Shown here: piece by piece, positions 1 through 7,812 of the stretch
Layout: each line of letters opens with the position of its first letter
How positions within the stretch are numbered: the stretch's first letter is position 1
From: Burkholderiales bacterium
GTDB lineage: Bacteria; Pseudomonadota; Gammaproteobacteria; Burkholderiales; Burkholderiaceae_C
DNA length: 64,000 nucleotides
Direction: 5' to 3'
Assembly: GCA_016219375.1 (NCBI GenBank)
Contig: JACRNC010000015.1
Coordinates: 248,001 to 312,000 of the forward strand
Translations under genes and position numbers: made by a program
Notes under the pieces: model-generated
The model's input: the letters and a program-made list of their open reading frames with translations, nothing else
Told to the model about the DNA's origin: nothing
The model's database searches: none

Positions 1-1373
1 CCGTCCTGCGGCTCGCCGTCCCAGTCGATGTCGCCGCACACCACTTCCCAGCGCGGCGGCTGGCCGGCGGGCACCGGCGGGCGGTAGGCCACCGACACGG
101 TGGTGCACATGCGGCTGCCGTGCAGCGAGCGATAGGGCCGCGTCACCTGCACCTTCTGCGGCGCCTCCAGCGCGCGGCGGAAGTACGGCCGGCGCACCCA
201 GCAGGCGCCGCGCGCATCGCGCAGCGGCTCGTGGCCCGGGTGCGGGCTGGCTTGGCCGCCGGGGGCCCACAGGTTGCACTGCACCTGGTAGCCGTCCTCA
301 TCCAGCCGGTAGCACAGCTGCGCGCGCGGCAGCTGCAGGAAGGGCCCGCAGGCTTCCTCCATCGGCCGCCCGGCGCTCAGCAGCACGCCCGCATGGCCGA
401 TGGCATTGAGATAGGGCGCGATCGTCTCGCGGTGGCGGTGGCGCTGGCCCTCGCGCAGCTCGGCGAAGGCCTGCGGCAGCCGCGTCAGCTCGTCGGGCGC
501 GTGGCCGCTGGGCCGCGGCTGCGCCTGCGGGCGGCCGAAGTACCAGCCCTGCACCAGGTCGGCGTCGGCCTCCATCGCCATCAGCGCGGCGGCCTCGTCC
601 TCAACGCCCTCCATCAGCACCAGTGCGCCGCACTCGTGCAGCAGCGACGCCATCTGCGCCACCACCCGGCCGGCTCGGGCATCGTGCGCGGCGCGCATGG
701 TCAGGCTGCGGTCCAGCTTGACGATGTCCGGTTGCAGCCGCCACACGCGGTCGAAGTTGGAATGCCCGGCACCGAAGTCGTCGATGGCGATCAGGCAGCC
801 GTGCTCGCGAGCCAGGGCCATCGCATCGGCAAAGGCCGGCCCGTCGGACGCGGCCGTCTCCAGCACCTCCAGCACCATGCGGTGCCCGGGCAGGCCGAAG
901 CGGCGGCTCACCGCATCCAGGTAGGCCGGCGCATCCGGCAGCGCCAGCCGGGGCAGGCTCTGCGGATGCATGTTCAGGAACAGCCACTGGCCATCGCCCG
1001 CCCGGCTGCTGTAGTTGGCCAGGTGCACCAGCCGGCTCAGGCTGTCGCAGTGCGCCAGCTCACGCTCGTCACGGCAGGCGTCGAACACCTGGGGCGGCGG
1101 CACCGGCCGGCCATCGCCATCGGCCGCGCGCAGCAGCGCCTCATGCCCCACCACCCGCGCGTGCGACAGGCTGTAGATCGGCTGGAAGTGGCTGCTCAGC
1201 CGCAGGCCCCCAAGGGCCGCGGTGGTGCGGCCGTTTTCGTGCCGCAGATCGGCCAGCAGCCGCGCCAGACGCTGCGCCGCAGGCGGCGGGCAGGGCGCCG
1301 CCGCTGCACCGAGCGGGGATGCAGGCAAGGCGACGGCAGAGGAAAGGTGCACGGTCCGGTCGGCGCAAGGCAT
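1..1373 (-). CDS. EAL-domain (cyclic-di-GMP phosphodiesterase-like) protein, 3' end truncated by the window edge
   Basis: Minus-strand reading from ATG at 1373 is open to base 1 and contains ...HFQPIYSLSHARVVGHEALLR..., ...WLFLNMHPQSLP..., ...IAIDDFGAGHSNFDRVWRLQPDIVKLDRSL..., ...LVLMEGVEDEAAALMAMEADADLVQGWYFGRP.... Not in the ORF track because no stop lies inside the window. Confidence 0.9.
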   Translation of the reverse strand, partial: MPCADRTVHLSSAVALPASPLGAAAAPCPPPAAQRLARLLADLRHENGRTTAALGGLRLSSHFQPIYSLSHARVVGHEALLRAADGDGRPVPPPQVFDACRDERELAHCDSLSRLVHLANYSSRAGDGQWLFLNMHPQSLPRLALPDAPAYLDAVSRRFGLPGHRMVLEVLETAASDGPAFADAMALAREHGCLIAIDDFGAGHSNFDRVWRLQPDIVKLDRSLTMRAAHDARAGRVVAQMASLLHECGALVLMEGVEDEAAALMAMEADADLVQGWYFGRPQAQPRPSGHAPDELTRLPQAFAELREGQRHRHRETIAPYLNAIGHAGVLLSAGRPMEEACGPFLQLPRAQLCYRLDEDGYQVQCNLWAPGGQASPHPGHEPLRDARGACWVRRPYFRRALEAPQKVQVTRPYRSLHGSRMCTTVSVAYRPPVPAGQPPRWEVVCGDIDWDGEPQD

Positions 1374-1490
1374 GCGGCTGCATCGGCCGCGCGCGGCGAT
1401 TCTTGACGGATGGCGCCAGGGGCCGGCTACGTCAAACGCCGTAGTCCGCCTGCAGCCTGTCGTGAGGCATGCGACGAGCCCCGCCCGGGC

Positions 1491-1634
1491 TCAGCCGGCA
1501 CCGCCCGCGGGGCAGCGCCCCAGCGCCTTGAGAGTGGCCATCGACTGCGGCTGCAGGTATCGCACAGCTTCCAGCTGCTCGGCCAGCAGCGGGGCAGCAG
1601 CCCGCACTGCAGCGATGAACTCGTGGCTGTTCAT
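1491..1634 (-). CDS. Small hypothetical ORF (47 aa) translationally coupled (ATGA) to the SUKH gene
   Basis: ATG at 1634 overlaps the TGA of the upstream ORF; reads MNSHEFIAAVRAAAPLLAEQLEAVRYLQPQSMATLKALGRCPAGGAG*. Confidence 0.4.
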   Translation of the reverse strand: MNSHEFIAAVRAAAPLLAEQLEAVRYLQPQSMATLKALGRCPAGGAG

Positions 1635-2338
1635 GAGGGGTCTCCGCTCCATGCGTCGTCTACAACAGGCCCTGTACGGCCACCCATACGTGCCCGCGCC
1701 GATTCAACGGCACGCATCAGCGACGAATCGCCGCGCCACGCGGGCAGCCCGATATCCAGCCGCTGCTCGATGGCGGCCACGTCATCCAGCGTGCCGGCGT
1801 CGTACTGCAGGTGATCGAGCGCCGCGTCGATGTCCAGCCGCAGCCTGTCCACGCAGTCGTCGAACGACGGGGTCAGCTCGATCAAGGCCGACTCGCGCCG
1901 GCCGCCCGCCCAGGCCGGCCGCCCCTGCACAAAGGCCACCACGCGGCCCTTGCCCGCAGCGCGCAGGTCCAGATGGACGACCGAGCCGCCGCCGTCCCGC
2001 GCAAAGGGCAGCACACCCGGCGGCAGGCCCGTGAGCTCCCGGTCAGAGCGCATCTCCGTCAGGAAGGTCTCGCTGCCCCCGCCGTCCGCGGAGAACAGGC
2101 TGCAGAACGACAGGGCCTGAATCTCGCCCGGCTCGCCCAAGCCCCCGCTGGCCCGGCCCGCCGCCGGGGGCACATCGATCAGGTATTCCAGATACCCGCC
2201 GTTGGCGGCATCCAGATAGTGCCGGAAGGAGGCAGGCAGGTCCGCGCCCAGCTCATCCTCAATGGCGCGGACCTGCGCCTCGGCGGGCGGCGGCTTGGCC
2301 CCCTCGATAGCCAGGTGGCGGAATACGGTGCAGCTCAT
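1631..2338 (-). CDS. SMI1/KNR4 (SUKH-like) family protein, possible immunity protein
   Basis: ORF MSCTVFRHLAIEGAKPPPAEAQVRAIEDELGADLPASFRHYLDAANGGYLEYLIDVPP...; 'IEDELGADLPASFRHYL...NGG' is SUKH-like. Start placed at the internal Met (2338). Confidence 0.75.
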   Translation of the reverse strand: MSCTVFRHLAIEGAKPPPAEAQVRAIEDELGADLPASFRHYLDAANGGYLEYLIDVPPAAGRASGGLGEPGEIQALSFCSLFSADGGGSETFLTEMRSDRELTGLPPGVLPFARDGGGSVVHLDLRAAGKGRVVAFVQGRPAWAGGRRESALIELTPSFDDCVDRLRLDIDAALDHLQYDAGTLDDVAAIEQRLDIGLPAWRGDSSLMRAVESARARMGGRTGPVVDDAWSGDPS

Positions 2339-2375
2339 GGGGCAATAGGATGAAAGTGGGTTCAGTGCCGCGGAT

Positions 2376-2525
2376 TCAGCAGGCCTTGTATATGACGCCG
2401 GAGTAATTGACGAGCATAAGGTCCGCCCGACCCGTATGTACTTTTTGCGCGCAGCAAAAGCCTTTGTACGGGGAAACATGCCGCTGATACACGCTGATCA
2501 TGGCAAGGCTAGTCGTTTGAAGCAT
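2376..2525 (-). pseudogene. Truncated YidD-like (membrane protein insertion efficiency factor) fragment
   Basis: Reads MLQTTSLAMISVYQRHVSPYKGFCCAQKVHTGRADLMLVNYSGVIYKAC*; 'ISVYQRHVSPYKGFCCA.KVHTGRA' matches the YidD N-terminal signature, then similarity is lost. Confidence 0.6.
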
Positions 2526-2529
2526 GGCG

Positions 2530-2603
2530 CTCTAACTTTGGCATGAGCGCTTGCGCAGGCGGGCGACGCGTGCCGAAGATATTCCCCTCGATGGAGGTTA
2601 GGC
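2530..2603 (-). mobile_element. attC-like recombination site (cassette 3' end of the DUF6968-like ORF)
   Basis: Minus strand GCCTAAC (R''-like; its TAA is the stop of the ORF 2598-2933) ... TTCGGCACGCG ... CGCTCATGCCAAA ... GTTAGAG (R'-like), about 74 bp with inverted-repeat arms. Confidence 0.55.
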
Positions 2604-2933
2604 TTCATTGCCCTTCCTTGGCAGAAGCGAAAATCCGAAAACCGATGAGTCGAAATGACCGCCATCAGGATGGAGCAGTTCACCCTCTTGCTCGATAAAC
2701 GTGCACAGCAATTGAACTGCATGCTTGGCACCAAGGCAGAGTGCCTGGAAGGAGCCTTCGCCATAGATGTCAAAGGGGCTCGCCCACAGCGGCTCGACCG
2801 TTACTGAACAGGCCCAAGCAGGCGCCATGTGCACGCTCTGAACGGGCTTGCAAATGCGAACGTGCACCGGGAATTCGGCGCCATCGGCGCGGCGCCCGAT
2901 GAGTTCGTACTCAGCGATGACATTTTGGCTCAT
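2598..2933 (-). CDS. DUF6968-like hypothetical protein, cassette-like ORF
   Basis: 111 aa MSQNVIAEYELIGRRADGAEFPVHVRICKPVQSV...; ATG lies 8 bp after a GTTAGGC core and the stop lies in a GCCTAAC core. Confidence 0.65.
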   Translation of the reverse strand: MSQNVIAEYELIGRRADGAEFPVHVRICKPVQSVHMAPAWACSVTVEPLWASPFDIYGEGSFQALCLGAKHAVQLLCTFIEQEGELLHPDGGHFDSSVFGFSLLPRKGNEA

Positions 2934-2940
2934 GGCTGGA

Positions 2941-3003
2941 GGCCTAACGTATTAGTTCAGCGGCTGTCGATGGCCGTCCGCTGGAGTGCCGCGTTTGGGT
3001 TGC
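2941..3003 (-). mobile_element. attC-like recombination site upstream of the DUF6968-like ORF
   Basis: Minus strand CCCAAACGCGGCACTCCAGCGG-ACGGCCATCGACAG-CCGCTGAACTAATACGTTAGGC: R'' (degenerate), L''/L' arms CCAGCGG/CCGCTGA, canonical R' GTTAGGC. Confidence 0.6.
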
Positions 3004-3278
3004 ATTGGTATATTCAGATGTGAATTGCGCGACTGGTCATTTATTTGCCAGGAAGTACGCCTAATGCATTTGCCTGCCGGTGGCCGCTTTTGTGTTCTTC
3101 CTTGAGTATTGCTATGTATTTCGTGCGCTTGACCTTGCAATGCCGAAAAGTCTCTGAAGATATTCACAGGATTGCGAAAGTCCCTGACGTTTGAAATCAG
3201 GGGCGCCTGGACCGTAGGCTGGGAAAGCGTCCTTGCGATGGACGGTGAGGCGCCTGCCTGAACGGACCGGATGGCGCC

Positions 3279-3725
3279 TCAACGGCAGAACAGCCTGACA
3301 TCGCTCTGCGCCACCTCGATGTCGTGGGCGTCAGTGGGGGCGCCGTTGCCGTGGCGCACGGCGCCGCTGAGGACGTCGCGGGCCAGGGCGCAGCGTGAGG
3401 CGTCGGTGCCGTGCTCGCGCCCGCCGGACAAGGAGCGCTGGGCCTGCTGCGGCTGCGGTGCCGGCTGTTGCTGCGCAGGGGCGGGTGGCGGCGGCAAGGC
3501 TGTGTGCGGGGTGGCTGCAGGGCCGGCGGGGGCGGCGGATGCCGCGGGCCTGGCCTGGACCTTGATCTCACGCACCGCGGCGCCACGCGTGGCGGCCGTC
3601 TTGTCGGTGGAGTAGTGGGTGACGCCTTTGTCGTCCACCCATTTGTAGATCTGCGCCTGGGCGCCCAGGCTGGCGAGCAGGGCGGCGGCCAGCAGCAGGC
3701 CGCGGCCGGCGGATGAGTCGAGCAT
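3279..3725 (-). CDS. DUF4124-domain secreted protein
   Basis: Signal peptide then 'QIYKWVDDKGVTHYSTDK', typical DUF4124 N-terminus. Confidence 0.8.
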   Translation of the reverse strand: MLDSSAGRGLLLAAALLASLGAQAQIYKWVDDKGVTHYSTDKTAATRGAAVREIKVQARPAASAAPAGPAATPHTALPPPPAPAQQQPAPQPQQAQRSLSGGREHGTDASRCALARDVLSGAVRHGNGAPTDAHDIEVAQSDVRLFCR

Positions 3726-3789
3726 GGTGGTTCCCTCCCTTGGATGCCGGGCGGCGGCTCGACGTGCCCGCAGCCGGCGGGCGGGATCT

Positions 3790-4608
3790 TCACATGCCGC
3801 GTTGCGGCCAGGGGGCGCGGATGGCCCGTGTGCCGCCGGTGTCGGGGGCCTGGCGGCGCAGCATGAAGAAGAAGGGCGCGGCCATGCCCTTGAGGTCCAT
3901 CACGACGAAGACGCTGTCGTCGTCCAGCTTGCGGAAGACATCGAGGATGGGCAGCTGGTCATAGACCATCGTGGCGCTGCAGACGCCGCGGTAGACGCTC
4001 ATGCGCAGGCGTGCGCGTGACCTGCGGGTGGCCAGCAGCGGCAGCAGGGCCTGCACCACGCGGCCGGCGGCAGCGGACCGCGGCAGCGGCACGCGGCCGA
4101 TCAGGGGCAGGGCGGGGCGGGCCCAGCCGGGGTTGAGGCGCACCGTGCCGCCGGTGAGCGTGGAGAAGACGAGCGGGTGCACGTGCTCGGCGCTGTCGAA
4201 GCGCTTGCCCCACCAGTGGCAGGCCTGCAGCACGCCGTCCAGCGGGTGGCCGGTATCGAAGCCTGACCCCCGCCACGCGCCGAGCATGAAGGCCTCATCC
4301 ACCGCCGGCAGCGCATCCAGGATGGCCAGCGCCTGCTGGGGCAGGGCGCGGCCGGCCTGCAGCATGCGGTGCTGCTCGGGGGATAGACGGGTGGCGCCGC
4401 CGTGGATCCAGCCGGCTGCCGCGCCTGAACCCGAGGCTGCCCCCGGGGCGGCAGGCCGGGCCATATCCGAAGCCCTATCCACGGCCACATCCGATGCCGT
4501 ATGCGAAGCCGCATGCGAGGCCACATCCCCGGCGTTCGGCTGCGCGGATGCAGCCGCCGCAATGCAAGCGTTGTCCGGATCGCGGACCGGATCCTGTCTG
4601 GCGGCCAT
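3790..4608 (-). CDS. GXWXG/DUF4334-domain protein with an N-terminal tetrapeptide-repeat extension
   Basis: 'LGAWRGSGFDTGHPLDGVL...HWWGKRF' (GXWXG) followed by '...MVYDQLPILDVFRKLDDDSVFVVMDLKG' (DUF4334-like). Confidence 0.75.
   Translation of the reverse strand: MAARQDPVRDPDNACIAAAASAQPNAGDVASHAASHTASDVAVDRASDMARPAAPGAASGSGAAAGWIHGGATRLSPEQHRMLQAGRALPQQALAILDALPAVDEAFMLGAWRGSGFDTGHPLDGVLQACHWWGKRFDSAEHVHPLVFSTLTGGTVRLNPGWARPALPLIGRVPLPRSAAAGRVVQALLPLLATRRSRARLRMSVYRGVCSATMVYDQLPILDVFRKLDDDSVFVVMDLKGMAAPFFFMLRRQAPDTGGTRAIRAPWPQRGM
4463..4534. repeat. Six degenerate 12-bp tandem units (consensus NYATSCGANGCC)
   Basis: atatccgaagcc|ctatccacggcc|acatccgatgcc|gtatgcgaagcc|gcatgcgaggcc|acatccccggcg. 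Confidence 0.85.
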
Positions 4609-4722
4609 GCCTGATCCTGTCGATGGCGGCCATGTCGGCCGCGGCGCAAGGGTAGCGGCAAGCCGGCTGCCGGGGCTGGGTCAGAACCTGTAGCCGGCGG
4701 TCAGCCACCGGCAAGGCCGGGC

Positions 4723-4818
4723 GACCCGTATGTGCCGCAGAAGTCCCCGCTGATCCGCAAGCTGGAGCTCACGGACGCCGAGGTCAACGCGCTGGTGGCC
4801 TGGCTGGGCACGCTGTGA
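4723..4818 (+). pseudogene. C-terminal remnant resembling a MauG/cytochrome-c-peroxidase-like diheme protein
   Basis: Plus frame reads DPYVPQKSPLIRKLELTDAEVNALVAWLGTL*, the usual tail of that family, with no upstream body or start in frame. Confidence 0.55.
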
Positions 4819-4827
4819 TGCCCACCC

Positions 4828-6390
4828 TCAGGCGCCAGCCGGTGCGGCGCTCTGCGGCTCAAGCTTGAAGACCTCCACCAGCCGGATGAGGGCCGCTGCC
4901 TGCACGCGCAGGCTTTCAGCCGCTGCAGCGCTTTCCTCGACCAGTGCGGCGTTCTGCTGCGTTACCTGATCGAGCTGGGTGACGGCATCGCCGACCTGAC
5001 CGATGCCGGTGCTCTGCTCGTGGCTGGCCGCGGAGATCTCGCTGAGCAGGTCATTGACCCGCGCCACTTGCTGCACCACAGCCTGCATGGTGTCGCCGGC
5101 CTGGCCGACGAGCGTGCCGCCGGCTTCGACGCTCTCCACGCTTTCGGCGATCAGGCCCTTGATTTCCTTGGCGGCCTGCGCACTGCGCTGGGCCAGGCTG
5201 CGTACCTCGCCGGCGACCACGGCGAAGCCGCGGCCCTGTTCACCGGCGCGTGCAGCCTCCACCCCGGCATTCAGCGCCAGGATGTTGGTCTGAAAGGCAA
5301 TGCCATCGATGACGCCGATGATGTCGGCGATGCGGCGAGAGGAGCTGGTGATGCGGTCCATGGTCTGCACGACCTGGCCCACCACCTCGCCGCCCTGGCC
5401 GGCCACGCGCGTGGCGTCCATGGCGAGCTGTGAAGCGGCCACCGCCGCTTCGGTGTTCTGACGGACCGCGGCGGTGAGCTGCTCCATCGAAGCGGCGGTC
5501 TGCTGCAGGTTGCTGGCTTGCTCTTCGGTGCGCTGGCTCAGGTCGGCATTGCCGGTGGCGATCTGCCCGGATCCGGTGGCGATGGAGTCGCTGCTGGCGC
5601 GCACCTGCGAGACGATTGCACGCAGGCTGTCGGTCATGTGGGTCAGCGACTGCAGCAGGCGGGCCAGCTCGTCACGGCCTTTGGGCGGGATGGAGACGGA
5701 AAGATCGCCACCGGCCACGGCTCCGGCCAGAGCCACGGGGTCGTCCAGCGGCCGGGTGATGGAGCGCACCAGCAGCACGCCGACCCAGACGGCGCCGATC
5801 ACGGTGACCAAACATGCGGCTGCAGACACGGCCATGGTCCGCCGGTAGGTGGCCACCGAAGCGTCGTACTCCTGCTTGGCAACGTCGAGCTGAAGCTGGG
5901 TCAGCGCATCGATTGCATGCGACAGCGGATCGACCGCCGGGTAGAGCTCACGCGCCGCAAAGTCAGTGACGCCTTGCACGTCGCCTCGGCCGAGCAGCTC
6001 GGCCAGGCGGGCCGTGGCCTGCTCGGCTGCCCGCATCGTGCCTTCGGCCTCGCGCACGAGCCGCGCTTCGCTTTCCACCAATTCGGTGGACTTGAAGGCG
6101 CTCCAGTCGCGGTGGATCGCGTCGCGCGCCTTCTGTAGTGCAGCCAACGCCTGCGCCGGGGGCAGGGCGCCGTCGCGAACCTTGTGGGCGGCATCGACGA
6201 TGGCCACGGCGTAGCCGTCGGCCACTGTCTTGAGCTGCCGCAGCGGCACCACGCGGTCCTCGTACACCGTGCCCAGCGCGACGTTGGCCGTGCGCACGGC
6301 CAGCATGCCCATGCCGAAGGTGAGCAGCAGTGCGGAGATCAATGCCCCCACGAGCAGCGTCGGCCGCGTCCTGATCGAAGGACGGTTCAT
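4828..6390 (-). CDS. Methyl-accepting chemotaxis protein
   Basis: 4HB-type N-terminus, HAMP region, and the conserved hairpin '[55 protein letters not shown]'. Start placed at MNRPSIR (6390). Confidence 0.95.
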   Translation of the reverse strand: MNRPSIRTRPTLLVGALISALLLTFGMGMLAVRTANVALGTVYEDRVVPLRQLKTVADGYAVAIVDAAHKVRDGALPPAQALAALQKARDAIHRDWSAFKSTELVESEARLVREAEGTMRAAEQATARLAELLGRGDVQGVTDFAARELYPAVDPLSHAIDALTQLQLDVAKQEYDASVATYRRTMAVSAAACLVTVIGAVWVGVLLVRSITRPLDDPVALAGAVAGGDLSVSIPPKGRDELARLLQSLTHMTDSLRAIVSQVRASSDSIATGSGQIATGNADLSQRTEEQASNLQQTAASMEQLTAAVRQNTEAAVAASQLAMDATRVAGQGGEVVGQVVQTMDRITSSSRRIADIIGVIDGIAFQTNILALNAGVEAARAGEQGRGFAVVAGEVRSLAQRSAQAAKEIKGLIAESVESVEAGGTLVGQAGDTMQAVVQQVARVNDLLSEISAASHEQSTGIGQVGDAVTQLDQVTQQNAALVEESAAAAESLRVQAAALIRLVEVFKLEPQSAAPAGA

Positions 6391-6443
6391 CTGGCGTATT
6401 CCTTTTGTTGGCCCCGGCCGGGGGGATGGCCGTGCTCCGGCCC

Positions 6444-6470
6444 ATTTCGGCAGAAGGCGTTCAATCTGTA
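6444..6470 (-). promoter_or_regulatory. sigma28 (FliA)-like promoter upstream of the MCP
   Basis: Minus strand TACAGATT-N11-GCCGAAAT compared with TAAAGTTT-N11-GCCGATAA. Confidence 0.5.
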
Positions 6471-6506
6471 AGGAATTCGCAGGCGGCTCTTGTCCGCCTC
6501 GCCATA

Positions 6507-6537
6507 AAGAAAGGCCGCCCGGCTTGCGCGGGGCGGC
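6507..6537 (-). terminator. Intrinsic terminator candidate downstream of the HDOD gene
   Basis: GCCGCCC / GGGCGGC hairpin followed on the minus strand by CCTTTCTTT. Confidence 0.5.
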
Positions 6538-6561
6538 TCTCACCACGGCAGCTGCGGTGGC

Positions 6562-7767
6562 TCAGTCGAGCTGGCTGGCGGCCGAGAGCGCCTTGAGCAG
6601 GGCGCGGTTGATCTCGGCGAAGCCGGTCATCAGGTGGTCGGCCGCGTCGCGGATGGCGTGCGGGTCGTCGCCTTCGATGGCGCGCACCAGGTCGAAGTAG
6701 GGGCGGTAGGGGCCGGTGTTGTCGGCCAGGGCCTGGTAGACGCGCTCGGGCACCGGGATGGTGTTGAGCAGCTCGCTGAAGGGCTGGCGGAACATGCGGT
6801 CCAGCAGCGAGAAGACGCCGCAGATGAACATCTCGTTGCGCATCTCCTCGTCGCCGCTGGAGCGCACCAGCTCTTCCATGAGCAGGCCGCGGCGCACGGC
6901 GGCGAACATGACCGGGCGCAGGTTGACGTCCTTGCTGGCCGTGGCCAGCAGCAGGGCCAGCCAGCGCTTCAGGCGCTGGTAGCCCAGGATCATGATGGCG
7001 TGGCGGAAGGAGCTGATCTCGACACTCAGGCCGAAGGCCGGCGAGTTGATGTAGCGCATCAGCTTGTAGGCCAGCGGCGGGTCGCGCTTGAGCGTGGCCT
7101 CCAGCTTGTCGATGGCGTCTTCCTTGTGCACCTGGTCGATCAGCTGCACGATGACCTGCAGGCCCGGCTGGTCGGCCGGTTTGCTGCCGCCCTGCACCGC
7201 GTCGTCGATGGGCCAGCCCAGCACGGCGGCGGCGCCGCGGCGGAAGCTGGCCTCCATCTCGGCCACGGTGCGCACGCCGCTCTGCACGTGGCTGATGGTG
7301 CGCACGATGCCGTTGGGCGCGATGCCGATGCCGCCGGTGGCCTGGTCCACCCGGCGGTCGTCGTCCAGGTCGATGATGGAGTGCTTGAAGCAGGGCAGCA
7401 CCTCGCGCGGCAGCTCGCTGACCGGGCGGCCCTTGAGCAGCAGCGTGTTGCCGTTGGCATGCAGGTCGCGCAGCGCCGAGGTGTAGCTCGGGTCGGCGGC
7501 CATGAAGGCCGGCACCTCCACCATCATGTGCGTGGCCGGCTGCTTGACCAGCAGGTCGCGCAGCAGGGCCTCGCTCATCACGTTCAGGGCCACCGCCGGG
7601 CCGCCGACGGGCCAGACCTCGCTGACCGCGTCGAGCAGGCCGGCAGAGTCCATCTCCAGCCCGGGATGCAGCGGAAAGATGCTCAGCCGGGTGGCGATCA
7701 CGCTGCGGTTGCGGTCGATGATCGGCGAGTAGCCCAGGGCGATCTGGGCGAGGATGGGTGTGTCCAT
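6562..7767 (-). CDS. HDOD-domain signalling protein with an EAL-like N-terminal half (YuxH type)
   Basis: N-terminal 'LARQ-like' half 'GYSPIIDRNRSVIATRLSIFPL', C-terminal HDOD region '...LEATLKRDPPLAYKLMRYINSPAFGLSVEISSFRHAIMILGYQRLKRWLALLL'. Confidence 0.85.
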   Translation of the reverse strand: MDTPILAQIALGYSPIIDRNRSVIATRLSIFPLHPGLEMDSAGLLDAVSEVWPVGGPAVALNVMSEALLRDLLVKQPATHMMVEVPAFMAADPSYTSALRDLHANGNTLLLKGRPVSELPREVLPCFKHSIIDLDDDRRVDQATGGIGIAPNGIVRTISHVQSGVRTVAEMEASFRRGAAAVLGWPIDDAVQGGSKPADQPGLQVIVQLIDQVHKEDAIDKLEATLKRDPPLAYKLMRYINSPAFGLSVEISSFRHAIMILGYQRLKRWLALLLATASKDVNLRPVMFAAVRRGLLMEELVRSSGDEEMRNEMFICGVFSLLDRMFRQPFSELLNTIPVPERVYQALADNTGPYRPYFDLVRAIEGDDPHAIRDAADHLMTGFAEINRALLKALSAASQLD

Positions 7768-7812
7768 GAGGGCGGGCGGCGGCGTGTGCGGGTCGGGGCG
7801 GGCGGCGCTGGC

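Noticed and set aside
1400-1640. attC-like site after the SUKH gene to complete a further cassette
   Set aside because: No GTTRRRY/RYYYAAC pair with arms was found near the SUKH stop; the SUKH ORF may therefore not be a complete cassette.
3004-3190. A third attC-like site (e.g. around cgcctaatgcat, 3058-3069) and the 71-aa ORF 2952-3167
   Set aside because: Core is ATTAGGC rather than GTTAGGC on the minus strand and no convincing paired arms were found; the ORF stop lies inside the neighbouring attC-like arm. Left as undecided.
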